In this document: positions 22,519-32,716 of the stretch, in pieces
How the letters are laid out: each line of letters begins with the position of its first letter
Numbering within the stretch: the first letter of the stretch is position 1
NCBI GenBank assembly: GCA_027941995.1
Contig: CP115966.1
Span: forward strand, 248,001 to 312,000
From: Erythrobacteraceae bacterium WH01K
Lineage (GTDB): Bacteria > Pseudomonadota > Alphaproteobacteria > Sphingomonadales > Sphingomonadaceae
DNA: 64,000 nucleotides
Direction of reading: 5' to 3'
The notes under the pieces: generated by a model
The model's input: only the letters and a program-made list of their open reading frames with translations
Told to the model about the DNA's origin: nothing
Database searches by the model: none
Position numbers and translations under genes: made by a program

Positions 22519-24102
22519 TCAGACGTCCTCGCCAGCTGCCCTCGCCCTTTCCAGTACCGTCCTCTCGGCAGTGGGGACTGTGCGGTAGGCCACGATCAAC
22601 AGCACAAGCCCGACAGGGACCGCGACCAGAAGGCTGAGGCCCCCGATCGAAAGGCTGCCGGTCATCGTCGACACCTGCCCCGCCATGTAGGGACCAAGGG
22701 CAAGGCCGACGAGCGTCGTCGCCAGGAAAAATGTCGCGGTTGCGGTGCCCCGCATGCGCGGCAGCACCAGGTCTTGCGTCGTCGCCGCTGCACCGCCCAG
22801 CGCCGAACTGCCGAACAGCGATTGCAGGAAGGCTGCGATGTAGAACACCATCGGCGTTTCCGTGGTGAACATCAGGAACAGGAAGGGCGCCGCGCCCACC
22901 AGTCCGAAGCCAACCACCAGCAGGCGGCCTGCAGGATTTCTCTGCCGCAGGTAATCTGCCATCCGGCCGCCGAGAACTACGCCAAAGAAGCCGCCAACTG
23001 CACCGGGCCCGCCGATCCACCAGCCAGCGGTAGATGGTGCTTCTTCCAGTATCCGGATGGCATAAGGCGCCGCCCAGAAAGTGGCCGCATAGGACATGAA
23101 GGCGACCATGCCGTAGCCAAGGATCGTCGTAAGGAATGCAGGGGTTCCCCAGATCAGGCGGAAGGTAGGCTCGTCCCGGCGCTTCAGCGTCGAGGCCCAG
23201 GAGAAGATAGCGTAATAGCCGATGCCGACGGCCCCCCACTGCTGGAAATTCCCCGTCGCCACGGCCAGCCAGTAGGCCACCGCGCCGATCACGGCTGCGC
23301 CGGCAAGATTGACCAGGATGCCGCGCATCCCGCCCTGTGCCGCGCCGATCAACGTGAACGGGGGAATGACTGCAATAAGCTCGCGTCCGAACCCGCGGAA
23401 CGGGTCCTTCGCAGGCGGGGTGATGATCCCCTCGCTCTGGCCGCGAAGCGGTTCCTTCAGCGTGAAGACAAGGCAGGCGAGGAGGATACCCGGAAGGCCT
23501 ACCGCAATGAAGGCTGCCTGCCAGCCGGCCAGTCCGAGCGGGGCATCGACCGGATAGCTCCCGTTCCATGTTTCGACGATCGCGCCGCCGATCAGCAGCG
23601 AGATACCGCCGCCGATATACAGGCCCGATGAATAGATCGCGAGCGCCGTGGCGCGCATCTTCTTGGGAAACCAGTCGGAAATCAGCGAATACGCACTGGG
23701 ACTAGCGGTGGCCTCACCCACGCCGACGCCGATGCGGGCAACGCTTAGAGTGGTGAAGTTCTTCGCGAAACCGGACAGCGCGGTGAAGGCGGACCAGATA
23801 AACAGGCCGGCGGTCATCAGGCGCACGCGGTGCCAGTTATCCGCAAGCTTCCCCAAGGGGATGCCGAACAGGGCATAGAAGACGCCGAACGCGGTGCCGT
23901 AGAGAAAGCCGATCTGGTCATCGCGCAGGCCCAGGTCGGCCTTGATGTCCTCTGCCAGGATCGAAATGATATTGCGGTCCACGAAATTGAGAACGTAGAC
24001 GATCACCAGGATGCTGAGTGCATACCAGCTATAGGCCGGCACCTTCCCATCGGGATCGAACGCCGGATCGGTCGTGGCAGCCTGCGCGGAATCCGCTGTC
24101 AA
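22519..24102 (-). CDS. MFS transporter (spinster-like)
   Basis: 527 aa, twelve predicted membrane segments. The N-terminal LSILVIVYVLNFVDRNIISI, with Asp-Arg after the first helix, and GLYIGGGISLLIGGAI are typical of the spinster-type/CynX-like MFS group seen often in sphingomonads. The MFS motif between helices 2 and 3 is GIPLGKLADNWHRVRLM. The substrate cannot be predicted. It has an acidic, Ala-rich cytoplasmic start, and follows queC by 42 bases on the same strand. Confidence 0.88.
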   Translation of the reverse strand: MTADSAQAATTDPAFDPDGKVPAYSWYALSILVIVYVLNFVDRNIISILAEDIKADLGLRDDQIGFLYGTAFGVFYALFGIPLGKLADNWHRVRLMTAGLFIWSAFTALSGFAKNFTTLSVARIGVGVGEATASPSAYSLISDWFPKKMRATALAIYSSGLYIGGGISLLIGGAIVETWNGSYPVDAPLGLAGWQAAFIAVGLPGILLACLVFTLKEPLRGQSEGIITPPAKDPFRGFGRELIAVIPPFTLIGAAQGGMRGILVNLAGAAVIGAVAYWLAVATGNFQQWGAVGIGYYAIFSWASTLKRRDEPTFRLIWGTPAFLTTILGYGMVAFMSYAATFWAAPYAIRILEEAPSTAGWWIGGPGAVGGFFGVVLGGRMADYLRQRNPAGRLLVVGFGLVGAAPFLFLMFTTETPMVFYIAAFLQSLFGSSALGGAAATTQDLVLPRMRGTATATFFLATTLVGLALGPYMAGQVSTMTGSLSIGGLSLLVAVPVGLVLLIVAYRTVPTAERTVLERARAAGEDV

Positions 24103-24144
24103 ATCTCATCTCCCAGAAGAGGCCTCCCTTTGCGGGATCGCCTG

Positions 24145-24846
24145 TCAGTCCTTGTTGCCGTAAACCGTTCCATCCACAAGCCCGGCTTCTTCAAAACCTT
24201 TCAGGCGCAGCCGGCAACTGTCGCATTCCCCGCATGCCCGGCCATCCGGCAGCGGATCGTAGCACGACCAGCTCCACGCCGGATCGAGGCCGAGGCGGTC
24301 GGTCTCGCGGGCGATGTCCGCCTTCGTCATGTGCTGCAGCGGGGCATGGATGTTGAAGGGCTGGCCCTCGACCCCTGCCTTCGTCCCCAGCCGGGCGGTC
24401 TCAGCGAAGCTGGCGATGAATTCGGGGCGGCAGTCGGGGTAGCCCGAATAATCCAGCGCGTTCACGCCGATGAAGATGTCCGTCGCCCCGCTCGCTTCGG
24501 CAAAGGCGGTAGTCAGGGCGAGGAAAACAAGGTTGCGCGCCGGAACGTAGGTAACGGGTATGTCGGAGCCCACGCCATCCTTCGGAACGTCGATGTCGTC
24601 GGTCAGGGCAGAGCCGCCGAAACTGCGCAGGTCGAGCGCAATCTCGCTGTGACGCACCACGCCGAGCTTCTCTGCGATGCCGCGCGCGGACTGCAATTCT
24701 CGCACATGACGCTGCCCGTAATCGACGGTGAGGGCATGTACGCGGAAGCCCTGCTCCTGCGCAATCGCTGCCGTCACCATCGAATCGAGCCCGCCCGAAA
24801 GCAGGACGACCGCCGCCTTTTCCGTGGTATCCGTGTTCCCGTTCAT
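24145..24846 (-). CDS. queC: 7-cyano-7-deazaguanine synthase QueC
   Basis: 233 aa. ATP-dependent enzyme that turns carboxy-deazaguanine into preQ0 in queuosine synthesis. The PP-loop is VVLLSGGLDSMVTA near the N-terminus, and the C-terminal zinc site has Cys in SCYDPLPDGRACGECDSCRL. Other conserved blocks are ALTVDYGQRH and YVPARNLVFL. No other queuosine genes are in the window. The length is normal. Confidence 0.95.
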   Translation of the reverse strand: MNGNTDTTEKAAVVLLSGGLDSMVTAAIAQEQGFRVHALTVDYGQRHVRELQSARGIAEKLGVVRHSEIALDLRSFGGSALTDDIDVPKDGVGSDIPVTYVPARNLVFLALTTAFAEASGATDIFIGVNALDYSGYPDCRPEFIASFAETARLGTKAGVEGQPFNIHAPLQHMTKADIARETDRLGLDPAWSWSCYDPLPDGRACGECDSCRLRLKGFEEAGLVDGTVYGNKD

Positions 24847-24904
24847 CGCCTCCGGCTAGCGGATGCGGCTGCGCGCCCCAAGCAAAAAGCGGCGCATCTC
24901 GTCT

Positions 24905-25798
24905 CTAGGAACCGAGCGTGAAAACCTTTGAGCAGAAGGCGCAATCAACGAGGATGTTGCCATCGTCGTCGCGCATCTGGGCCTGTTCGTTTTTGGGAAA
25001 GCGGGCGATGACCGCCTCGTAGTGCTCGACCGAGCATCGGCAGCCACGCGAGACTTTCGCGCCTTTCAGGACGCGCACTTCCTTTTCCTCGTGGAACAAC
25101 CGCCAGACGATCGCTTCCATGGAGAGATCCGGGTCGAGCAGTTCGTCCGCCTGCACGCTGCCGCCCAGGATGGAGACATGCTCCCAGTGCGGATTGTCGA
25201 GCCGGACATGCAGGCGCTCGCGCCCTTCCTCGCCGTCGGGCAGGTGCTGGATCAGCAGGCCGCCGGCACGTGCACCGTCCGCTTCCATGCTGACCGCGGT
25301 GCGGATGATGGTGGGCACCTGTTCCGACTGAATGAAGTAGTGCTGGCAGGCTGAGGTCAGCGACGGCCCCTCCAACGGGACGATCCCCTGGTAGCGGCCC
25401 CGCTCGTCATTCATGTCGAAGGTGATGGCCAGGTGGCCCTCTCCGAACAAGGCTTGCAGGTCGGGACGCGAGGGCAGCGCCGCTACGGCGTCTTCGTCGA
25501 AGTCGGCATAGCCCCTGAGCTGGCCGCCCTTGTAGTCGCACACGAGCAGCGTAATCGCGCCGCCCCTTGACTGGGCCTGCAACGTCATCTGCCCCTCGCC
25601 CTTGTCGATCGCGCCGCCGATCAGCGCAGCGAGGACGAGCGCCTCTTCGAGCAGTTTCGCCACAGGGCGCGGATAGGCGTGGGCCGAGAGAATAAGATCG
25701 GCGACATCGTCGAGCCTGACGGCGCGACCGCGTGCGTCACGCTCCGGCAGGCTGAAGCCAAGAAGCGTGTCCGAATATGTTTCCGTGATTTTGTCCAT
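24905..25798 (-). CDS. hslO: Redox-regulated chaperone Hsp33
   Basis: 297 aa. Hsp33 holds unfolding proteins during oxidative stress. The C-terminal zinc-redox switch has Cys in SRGCRCSVEHY and VDCAFCSKVF. The N-terminal chaperone core starts ETYSDTLLGFSLPERDARG. The ATG at 25798 (MDKITETYSD) is preferred to one 45 bases upstream because it begins at the conserved region. It follows argF on the same strand by 57 bases. The chaperone's Cys spacing is normal, so the switch should be intact. Confidence 0.93.
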   Translation of the reverse strand: MDKITETYSDTLLGFSLPERDARGRAVRLDDVADLILSAHAYPRPVAKLLEEALVLAALIGGAIDKGEGQMTLQAQSRGGAITLLVCDYKGGQLRGYADFDEDAVAALPSRPDLQALFGEGHLAITFDMNDERGRYQGIVPLEGPSLTSACQHYFIQSEQVPTIIRTAVSMEADGARAGGLLIQHLPDGEEGRERLHVRLDNPHWEHVSILGGSVQADELLDPDLSMEAIVWRLFHEEKEVRVLKGAKVSRGCRCSVEHYEAVIARFPKNEQAQMRDDDGNILVDCAFCSKVFTLGS

Positions 25799-25855
25799 GC
25801 GGCCGATATGGGGACGATGCCCGGCATCGCCACCCCGGTGCATGGAGCGCCGGCG

Positions 25856-26785
25856 TCAGAGCTGGCCGAACGCCCAGCGCAGCACGGATTTCTGGGCGTG
25901 GATCCGGTTTTCCGCCTCGTCGAACACGGCAGACTGCGGCCCCTCGATGACCTCGCTCGTCACTTCCTCGCCGGGATGCGCCGGAAGGCAGTGGAGAAAC
26001 AGGGCGTCCGGCTTCGCATTCCTCATCAGGGCCGCGTCGACCTGGAAGGGCTGCATTGCCGCCAGCTTCGCCTCTGCATGCTCCTGCCCCATCGAAACCC
26101 ATGTGTCGGTAATGACGACATCGGCGCCGCTGGCGGCCTGTGCGGCGTCCTGCACGATGTCGACGCGGGCCCCACCGGCGCGGGCCATGGACACGAACTC
26201 CTCCTCCGGCTCGTATCCTGCGGGGCATCCGATACGGACATTGAATTTCATCAGCCCGGCCGCCTCCAATATCGAGTGGAGGACGTTGTTGCCATCGCCC
26301 AGCCATGCCACTTCGAGGCACGGCAACGCCTTGCCATGCTCGATCATCGTCAGCAGGTCGGCCACGATCTGACATGGATGACTGCGATCGGTCAGGCCGT
26401 TGATGACCGGGATGCTGGCATTGGCCGCCAGTTCCTCGATCTTGGCATGATCGTCGGTCCGGATCATGATGGCATCGACCATCCGGCTGAGAACGCGCGC
26501 GGTGTCGGCGATGCTTTCCCCGCGGCCCAGCTGCATGCTGCCCGATTCCATGACCATGGCCGATCCGCCGAGCTGACGCATGGCCATGTCGAAACTGACC
26601 CGGGTGCGTGTCGAGCTTTTCTCGAAGATCATGGCCAGAACGCGTCCCGCGAGCGGGGCGTCGGCGTCGGGCTTGCCCTTCGCCCAGTCGCGCCGGGCCA
26701 GCTTGCGGTCCTGTGCGTCGTTGATCATGGCGGCGATGGTATCGCGGCCAGCATCGGACAGGTCGAGAAAATCGCGCTTGCTCAT
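25856..26785 (-). CDS. argF: Ornithine carbamoyltransferase
   Basis: 309 aa. Joins carbamoyl phosphate and ornithine to citrulline in arginine synthesis. The carbamoyl-phosphate loop is [16 protein letters not shown], with [10 protein letters not shown] for the second substrate, WLGDGNNV, and the ornithine/catalytic Cys in [13 protein letters not shown]. The ATG at 26785 overlaps the argD stop by 4 bases, so argD-argF form an operon. No feature is missing. Confidence 0.96.
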   Translation of the reverse strand: MSKRDFLDLSDAGRDTIAAMINDAQDRKLARRDWAKGKPDADAPLAGRVLAMIFEKSSTRTRVSFDMAMRQLGGSAMVMESGSMQLGRGESIADTARVLSRMVDAIMIRTDDHAKIEELAANASIPVINGLTDRSHPCQIVADLLTMIEHGKALPCLEVAWLGDGNNVLHSILEAAGLMKFNVRIGCPAGYEPEEEFVSMARAGGARVDIVQDAAQAASGADVVITDTWVSMGQEHAEAKLAAMQPFQVDAALMRNAKPDALFLHCLPAHPGEEVTSEVIEGPQSAVFDEAENRIHAQKSVLRWAFGQL

Positions 26786-27975
26786 GCTGCTTCCGGAACC
26801 TCGTAACTGGCCGCACCGGCCGACAGTTTCTCGAAGAATTCCTCGATCTCGTCGTCGCCGATGACAAGCGGGGGCAGGACGCGGATGGTCTGGTCGCCGG
26901 CAGCCACCATCAGGAGCTGGTGATTGTCCCGCAGGTGGACGAAGAAGGGCCGGCTTTCGACCTTCATCTTGATACCCAGCATCAGGCCCTTGCCGCGAAC
27001 GAGTTCGAACAGGTCGGGATAGTTGCCGATGAACTGTTCCAGCCTTGTGCGGATGCGCTCGCCCTTTTCGGTCACTTCGGCGAGGAAAGCCTCGTTCGCC
27101 ACCGCGTCCATCACGGCCTTGCCCGCGGCCATCGCCAGCGGATTGCCGCCATAGGTGGATCCGTGGGTGCCGAAGACCATGCCGCGCGCCGCCTTCTCCG
27201 TTGCCAGGCAAGCGCCCAGCGGGAAGCCTCCGCCGATGCCCTTCGCCGTCGCCACGATATCGGGGGTCACGCCGTAATGCTCGTGGGCGTAAAGCTTGCC
27301 GGTGCGGGCGACGCCGCACTGGACTTCGTCCAGCACCAGCATGAGGTCGTGCTCGTCACACAGCGCCTTCAGGCCATCCATGAATTCCTGGCTGGCAGGG
27401 CGGATACCGCCTTCGCCCTGGATCGGCTCCACCAGGAAACCGGCCGTCCGTTCGCTGACGAGGCTCTTCGCCATGTCGAGATTGTCGAATTCGCAATAGA
27501 CGAACCCGGGCAGGAGCGGCTTGAACCCGTGATGCATCTTCTCCTGGTTGCTGGCGCTGATCGTCGCCATCGTGCGCCCGTGGAAGGCATTGGTGAAGGT
27601 GATGATCTCCGTGCGCTTCGTGTCGGGGTCGCCATGCTGGTGATAGGCACGCGCGGTCTTGATCGCGGTCTCGACCGCCTCCGCTCCGGAATTTGTGAAG
27701 AATACGGTGTCGGCAAAAGTGTTGTCGACCAGCTGCTGCGCCAGCGCCTCGCCCTGCGGGCTGCCATAGAGGTTGGAGACATGCATCAGCGTCTCCGCCT
27801 GTTCCTTGATCGCGCCGATGAGCCCTTCGTGGCTGTGGCCCAGCAGGTTCACCGCAATGCCGCTGGCGAAGTCGAGATAGCGGGTGCCGTCCTCGTCGAT
27901 CAGGTGGCAATTGTCACCGCGGACCGGACGCACGCTGCAGCGGGGATAGACGGGCATGAGCGGGGTGATGGACAT
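26782..27975 (-). CDS. argD: Acetylornithine aminotransferase
   Basis: 397 aa class III PLP aminotransferase of arginine (and possibly lysine) synthesis. Features: [17 protein letters not shown], the cofactor Asp in [15 protein letters not shown] and the Schiff-base Lys in [15 protein letters not shown]-type sequence (here [15 protein letters not shown]). The ATG at 27975 gives [17 protein letters not shown] and follows AGGAGCC; an upstream in-frame ATG at 28107 would add an unconserved leader. Coupled to argF by a 4-base overlap. Confidence 0.95.
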   Translation of the reverse strand: MSITPLMPVYPRCSVRPVRGDNCHLIDEDGTRYLDFASGIAVNLLGHSHEGLIGAIKEQAETLMHVSNLYGSPQGEALAQQLVDNTFADTVFFTNSGAEAVETAIKTARAYHQHGDPDTKRTEIITFTNAFHGRTMATISASNQEKMHHGFKPLLPGFVYCEFDNLDMAKSLVSERTAGFLVEPIQGEGGIRPASQEFMDGLKALCDEHDLMLVLDEVQCGVARTGKLYAHEHYGVTPDIVATAKGIGGGFPLGACLATEKAARGMVFGTHGSTYGGNPLAMAAGKAVMDAVANEAFLAEVTEKGERIRTRLEQFIGNYPDLFELVRGKGLMLGIKMKVESRPFFVHLRDNHQLLMVAAGDQTIRVLPPLVIGDDEIEEFFEKLSAGAASYEVPEAA

Positions 27976-28117
27976 CGGAAAAAGGCTCCTCAGCCGAATG
28001 GAAAACTGGGTCTGAAACACGAATGGCGACCCCCGGAAGGAGCCGCCATTTGTGGTCTTAGTAGGATGCCTGGCCGAACGGGTCAAACATCCATCGGAAA
28101 TGGCCAAATGCCGGAGA

Positions 28118-28903
28118 CTAGCCCTGCGCCGGCACCAGGTTCACTGCCGAGTGCTTCCCTCGGCGGTCGACTTCCAGGTCGAACTCGTAGCGTTCGCCTT
28201 CGTTGATCTGCGAAAGGCCGGAACGTTCGACCGCGCTGATGTGCACGAACGCATCGGGCTGGCCATCGTCGCGGACGAGGAAGCCGAAGCCCTTCATCGA
28301 GTTGAAGAACTTGACCGTACCGGTTGCCTTCTCGCCGGTCAGCTCGCGCTGGGGCGGACCGCCGCGATCGGCGCCGGTGCCGCCACCCTGCACTTCGACG
28401 ACATCGCCGACGATCTGCAGGTCCTGTGCGGATACCTTTCCGCCGCGATCGACGAGATTGAATTCCAGCCCCTGTCCTTCGCCCAGGCCTTCGAGCCCGG
28501 CACGTTCGACAGCGGAAATGTGCACGAAGACGTCTTCGCCCCCGCCTTCCTGCTGGATGAAGCCGAAGCCTTTCTGGGCGTTGAAGAACTTCACGGTTCC
28601 CTTGCCGGTTCCGACGACCTGGGCCGGCATGCGGTTGAACCCGCCGCCACCGCCGCCGCCGCGAGGTCCGCCGCTGCCGCCGAAGCCGCCACGACCACCG
28701 CCGCCACCGCCGCCGTAACCGCCGCGATCGCCACCGCCGAAGCCGCCGCCTCCGCCGCCGTAACCGCCACCGCCGCCATAGCCGCCACGGTCGCCACCAC
28801 GATTACCGCCGAAATCGCCGCCTCCGCCAAACGGATCGAAGCTGTCTTCGCCGATATTGTCCCGCTTGTCGCGGCCTTTGCGACGTCCTCTGTCGTAACC
28901 CAT
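28118..28903 (-). CDS. Double cold-shock-domain protein with glycine-rich N-terminus
   Basis: 261 aa with two cold-shock domains: [20 protein letters not shown] (RNP1) with DVFVHIS, and [20 protein letters not shown] with DAFVHIS. Single-stranded nucleic acid binding and RNA chaperone activity are expected. Residues 1-90 are a disordered RGG/GGY-rich tail ([14 protein letters not shown]), a low-complexity design more like eukaryotic RNA-binding proteins and plant glycine-rich CSPs than the ~70 aa CspA. The two-CSD layout is common in alphaproteobacteria; the long N-terminal Gly tail is less so. Confidence 0.9.
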   Translation of the reverse strand: MGYDRGRRKGRDKRDNIGEDSFDPFGGGGDFGGNRGGDRGGYGGGGGYGGGGGGFGGGDRGGYGGGGGGGRGGFGGSGGPRGGGGGGGFNRMPAQVVGTGKGTVKFFNAQKGFGFIQQEGGGEDVFVHISAVERAGLEGLGEGQGLEFNLVDRGGKVSAQDLQIVGDVVEVQGGGTGADRGGPPQRELTGEKATGTVKFFNSMKGFGFLVRDDGQPDAFVHISAVERSGLSQINEGERYEFDLEVDRRGKHSAVNLVPAQG

Positions 28904-29248
28904 AACTCGTAGTGTACCTTACTCGCCCGTCCGCAAACCAATTAGAGCCTGCCGGGGACGGAAAATCGGCAAACCCGTTCGCGCATCGAATTGGCCGGAC
29001 GGAGATCCCCGCAGCCAGTCAACGCAGTTATTCGACGTTCTGTGTAGCGGATAACGCCGCTCCATGCGAACGAATTAACAGCAGGGACAGGACTGGACGA
29101 AATATGTTGCGGATTCACTTCATCCCATGCGAAATATTCAGGCCGGACATCGCTGCAATGTGCGAAGCTTGTCCCGCCCGGGCAATTCGCTAGACACGGC
29201 AGAACTCACGCGTTTGCAGGCATATCCAGCCATTACGGGAACGACACG
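28904..29248. other. Intergenic region without a gene
   Basis: 345 bases between the divergent cold-shock and TIGR01244-type genes. It should hold both promoters and, for the cold-shock gene, a 5' leader. I see no convincing open frame, tRNA-like fold or terminator. The frame at 28912-29193 has no family resemblance or ribosome site. Confidence 0.6.
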
Positions 29249-29686
29249 ATGACCGATTTCAGGAAGCTTTCCGACACTGTCCTGGCCAGCCCGCAGATTA
29301 CCCCTGCCGATATCGATGCCGCAAAGGCGCAAGGGGTGACGCTGATCGTCAACAATCGTCCGGACGGCGAATCGCCCGACCAGCCTGCCGGTGGAGACAT
29401 CGAATCCGCCGCTGCCGCAGCCGGCATCGATTATCTGGCGATTCCCGTCACCTCTGCCGGGTTCAGCCAGCCGCAGGTAAAGGCAATGTCCGAGGCACTG
29501 GGCGGAGCAGAGGGCAAGGTGCTGGCCTATTGCCGCTCGGGCACCCGTTCGACCCTGCTGTGGTCCCTTGCCCAGGCCAGCATGGGTGCAGACCCCGATG
29601 CCGTGACCGCCGCCGCCGATGCAGGTTACGATGTCTCGCCCGTCCGTCCGGCGATGGACATGTTCGCAGGGCAGGCGCGCAGCTGA
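29249..29686 (+). CDS. TIGR01244 family phosphatase/sulfurtransferase-like protein (DUF442)
   Basis: 145 aa, similar to the Blh/DUF442 domain. The P-loop is AYCRSGTRSTLLWS with catalytic-type Cys and Arg, as in dual-specificity phosphatases and the beta-lactamase-hydrolase-like proteins of sulfide and biofilm operons. The N-terminus DFRKLSDTVLASPQITPADI and IVNNRPDGE are family marks. No associated persulfide dioxygenase or sulfide:quinone reductase is nearby, so the physiological role is open. Cytoplasmic. Confidence 0.85.
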   Translation: MTDFRKLSDTVLASPQITPADIDAAKAQGVTLIVNNRPDGESPDQPAGGDIESAAAAAGIDYLAIPVTSAGFSQPQVKAMSEALGGAEGKVLAYCRSGTRSTLLWSLAQASMGADPDAVTAAADAGYDVSPVRPAMDMFAGQARS

Positions 29687-29714
29687 TCCTGCGGCCCGGG
29701 CATTTCCAGCAAGC

Positions 29715-30131
29715 GTGTCCGCTGAAAGCCTATCGCTGATTGCACAGTTTGCCGGCTCTCTCGCCGCGATACTGCTTCTGGTGTGGCTCGCGCGCTGGCT
29801 GGGCCTTGGTCCCGAGAAGCAGCTCCTGACCGACGCCGAGGTCGCAGAAGCGGCACGCGATGCGCATGACGGTTTCGAGCCCGCCACCATCGCATTGGGT
29901 TCCGATGGACGAGGCGCGCTGGCGCGAGGCGAGGATGGCCGGATAATGCTCCTGCGCCCTCATGGCAGCCATGTCGCCAGCCGCATTCTCGGCCCCGCAT
30001 CCAGCGCGAAGACGAGCCCTGAAAACGACGGCGAAGGCCTGGTGGTCGATTGCGGGGAGCGGACCTTCGGAGCGGTCACGCTGCAACTGAGAGATGCTCA
30101 GGCTTGGGCCGACGCGATCAACGCCCTATAG
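29715..30131 (+). CDS. Hypothetical membrane-anchored protein
   Basis: 138 aa from a GTG start. One N-terminal hydrophobic segment (LIAQFAGSLAAILLLVWLAR) followed by a soluble domain with RDAHDGFEPATIALGSDGRG and VASRILGP. I do not recognise the domain, but similar short single-pass proteins occur next to sterol-desaturase-type genes in sphingomonads. It starts 28 bases after the preceding stop and ends 10 bases before the next start, so it is probably in an operon with both. Confidence 0.6.
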   Translation: MSAESLSLIAQFAGSLAAILLLVWLARWLGLGPEKQLLTDAEVAEAARDAHDGFEPATIALGSDGRGALARGEDGRIMLLRPHGSHVASRILGPASSAKTSPENDGEGLVVDCGERTFGAVTLQLRDAQAWADAINAL

Positions 30132-30141
30132 TCCGCTTTCG

Positions 30142-31101
30142 ATGCCCGACTTTTCACCCACCGACTATGCCGTTCCCGGCTTCGTTGCGCTCCTCCTGAT
30201 CGAGATGGTCTGGGCCCGCTTCCGCCGACCGGACGCATACGAGCCGCGCGATACGCTCGTCAGCCTCGGCTTCGGGCTGGGCAGCACGGTTGCAGGCCTC
30301 CTGTTCGGCGGGCTGGCGGTCGCTGTGTTTTTCGCAGCGTATGAATACCGGCTGTTCACCGTCGGCTGGGAATGGTGGGCCTGGCCGTTATGCTTCGTGC
30401 TGGACGACCTGAAATATTACTGGGTCCACCGGGCCGGACACCGGATCCGGTGGATGTGGGCGAGCCATGTGAACCATCACTCCAGCCAGCATTACAACCT
30501 GTCGACCGCTCTGCGGCAAAGCTGGACCGGCGCCTTCACCTTCGGCCTGGTTTTCGCCCTGCCGCTGGTGCTGCTCGGCTTCCATCCCCTGATGATCGCC
30601 ATCTGCAGCGGGTTCAACCTGATCTACCAGTTCTGGATCCATACAGAGGCCATCGGCAGGATGCCGCGCTGGTTCGAAGCGGTCATGAACACGCCCAGCC
30701 ATCACCGCGTCCACCATGCAACGAACCCGCGCTATCTCGACCGCAATTACGCCGGTGTCTTCATCGTGTGGGACCGGATGTTCGGCACGTTCGAGGAAGA
30801 GCGCCCGGACGAGGAACGCATTCGCTATGGTATCGTGAAGCAACTGGGCAGCTTCAACCTGTTGTGGGCGGTGTTCCATGAATGGATCGGCATGATCCGG
30901 GATATCCGGGCGGCGCCCTGGCGGCACAAGCTGTCCTACCTGCTGCGCGAACCGGGCTGGAGCCACGACGGCAGCCGCGAAACGTCGGACACGATCCGCC
31001 AGCGCTGGCTGGCCCGGCAACAGGGTTCCGTGCCCCAAACGCCTGCGCCAAACACGGTGGCAGATCAAAACCCGATTGAAGAGCCTCCTCAAGCCGCGTA
31101 A
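30142..31101 (+). CDS. Sterol desaturase / fatty acid hydroxylase family protein
   Basis: 319 aa membrane di-iron oxygenase. Four or more membrane helices with the eight-histidine pattern: HRAGH (after DDLKYYWV), HVNHHSSQHYN, WIHTE and NTPSHHRVHHATNP. It probably hydroxylates or desaturates a lipid; a sphingolipid or carotenoid substrate would fit this organism but is a guess. The ATG at 30142 is preferred since MPDFSPTDYAVPGF begins the first helix. Confidence 0.88.
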   Translation: MPDFSPTDYAVPGFVALLLIEMVWARFRRPDAYEPRDTLVSLGFGLGSTVAGLLFGGLAVAVFFAAYEYRLFTVGWEWWAWPLCFVLDDLKYYWVHRAGHRIRWMWASHVNHHSSQHYNLSTALRQSWTGAFTFGLVFALPLVLLGFHPLMIAICSGFNLIYQFWIHTEAIGRMPRWFEAVMNTPSHHRVHHATNPRYLDRNYAGVFIVWDRMFGTFEEERPDEERIRYGIVKQLGSFNLLWAVFHEWIGMIRDIRAAPWRHKLSYLLREPGWSHDGSRETSDTIRQRWLARQQGSVPQTPAPNTVADQNPIEEPPQAA

Positions 31102-31125
31102 CTGTTTCTCTCGAGGAGAGAATGC

Positions 31126-32712
31126 ATGAGCCAGTATGATTATATCGTTGTCGGTGGCGGCAGCGCGGGGTCCGCCGTGGCCGGTCGCCTCGCGGTGGAC
31201 GGAACCCGGAGCGTCTGCCTTGTCGAGGCAGGCGGCCGCAACAACAACCTGCTCGTGAAGACGCCCGGCTTCATGCCGTTCCTGCTCAAGAACACCAATT
31301 ACCGCTACGACACCGTTCCCCAGAAAGGCCTGAACGGCCGGATCGGCTACCAGCCCCGCGGCAAGGGACTGGGCGGGTCGAGCGCCATCAATGCGATGGT
31401 CTATATCCGCGGCAACCGCTGGGACTATGACAATTGGGCCGATCTGGGCTGCGATGGCTGGTCCTATGACGACGTGCTGCCCTGGTTCCGCAAGGCAGAG
31501 GCGAACGAACGCGGGGCCGACGACTATCACGGCGAAGGCGGGCCGCTATTCGTGTCCGACCAGAAACACGCCAACCCCACCAGCAGGGCCTTCGTCGAGA
31601 GTGCGACGCGGCTGCAGCTGCCCCGCAATGACGACTTCAATGGCGAGAAACAGGCAGGGTTCGGCCTTTACCAGGTCACGCAGCGCCACGGTGAGCGATG
31701 GTCCGCCGCGCGCGCTTACGTCGAACCTGTTCGCAACCAGCCCAACATCGACATTCGCACCGGCACGCTGACACAGCGCCTGCTGATCGAAGGCGGCCGG
31801 GTGACCGGCGTCATGGTGAAGCGAGGCGGCCGGAGCACGCTTCTGACCGCGCGCAAGGGCGTAATCCTGTCCGCCGGCGCATTCAACAGTCCGCAAATCC
31901 TGATGCTGTCCGGCATCGGACCGGCAGATCACCTGAAGGAGAACGGGATCGAGGTGCGGGTCGACCGACCTGCCGTAGGCAGCGACCTGCAGGACCACAT
32001 CGATTACGTCTCCAGCTGGGAAACCGAAAGCCGGGTGCCGATCGGAGACAGCCTGGAAGGGTCGCTGCGCATGGTGAAGGCGATGGTGGAACATCGCCGC
32101 AAACGCACGGGCATCATGACGACCCCCTATGCCGAAAGCGGCGGCTTCTGGACCGTGATGCCGGATGCACCGGCCCCCGACGTCCAGTGGCATTTCGTGC
32201 CGGCCATGCTCGAAGACCACGGACGCGAGAAGGTGAAGGGACACGGCTTCTCTCTCCATGCCTGTGTCCTTCGCCCGGAAAGCCGGGGGACCGTCAGGCT
32301 GAATTCCGCCGACGCCGCCGATGCCCCGCGCATCGACCCGAACTTCCTCGATGACGAGCGGGACATAGCGACGTTGCGGGAAGGGGTCCGCCTGTCGCAC
32401 CGCATCGCGGACGCACCGCCGCTTGCGGACTATGCGCCGCGGGACCGCCATGAGGTCGACCTCAACGATGATGCGGCTCTCGATGACCTGATCCGGAGCC
32501 GCGCCGATACGGTCTACCATCCTGTAGGCACCTGCCGCATGGGTTCGGACGATGATGCCGTCGTCGACACGGCGCTGAGAGCGCGCGGCGTCGAGGGCCT
32601 CTGGATCGCCGATGCCAGCATCATGCCGCGCCTCGTTTCCGGCAATACCAACGCGCCCAGCATCATGATCGGCGAACGCTGCGCGGAATTTGTTATCAGC
32701 GCCGAACGCTGA
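31126..32712 (+). CDS. GMC family oxidoreductase (choline/alcohol dehydrogenase-like)
   Basis: 528 aa FAD enzyme. The dinucleotide fold is VVGGGSAGSAVAGRLA at residues 7-22; GMC signature 1 is GKGLGGSSAINAMVYIRG and signature 2 GAFNSPQILMLSGIGP. The catalytic His is in YHPVGTCRMG and the closing block is DASIMPRLVSGNTNAPSIMI. It may oxidise long-chain or polyethylene-glycol-type alcohols, as AlkJ-like relatives do. CGAGGAGAG precedes the ATG. The repeat element follows its stop. Confidence 0.9.
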   Translation: MSQYDYIVVGGGSAGSAVAGRLAVDGTRSVCLVEAGGRNNNLLVKTPGFMPFLLKNTNYRYDTVPQKGLNGRIGYQPRGKGLGGSSAINAMVYIRGNRWDYDNWADLGCDGWSYDDVLPWFRKAEANERGADDYHGEGGPLFVSDQKHANPTSRAFVESATRLQLPRNDDFNGEKQAGFGLYQVTQRHGERWSAARAYVEPVRNQPNIDIRTGTLTQRLLIEGGRVTGVMVKRGGRSTLLTARKGVILSAGAFNSPQILMLSGIGPADHLKENGIEVRVDRPAVGSDLQDHIDYVSSWETESRVPIGDSLEGSLRMVKAMVEHRRKRTGIMTTPYAESGGFWTVMPDAPAPDVQWHFVPAMLEDHGREKVKGHGFSLHACVLRPESRGTVRLNSADAADAPRIDPNFLDDERDIATLREGVRLSHRIADAPPLADYAPRDRHEVDLNDDAALDDLIRSRADTVYHPVGTCRMGSDDDAVVDTALRARGVEGLWIADASIMPRLVSGNTNAPSIMIGERCAEFVISAER

Positions 32713-32716
32713 TTGA

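Noticed and set aside
28600-28890. Long plus-strand frame opposite the cold-shock gene (28052-28912)
   Set aside because: It is the antisense shadow of the two-CSD gene and its Gly-rich tail; no family resemblance.
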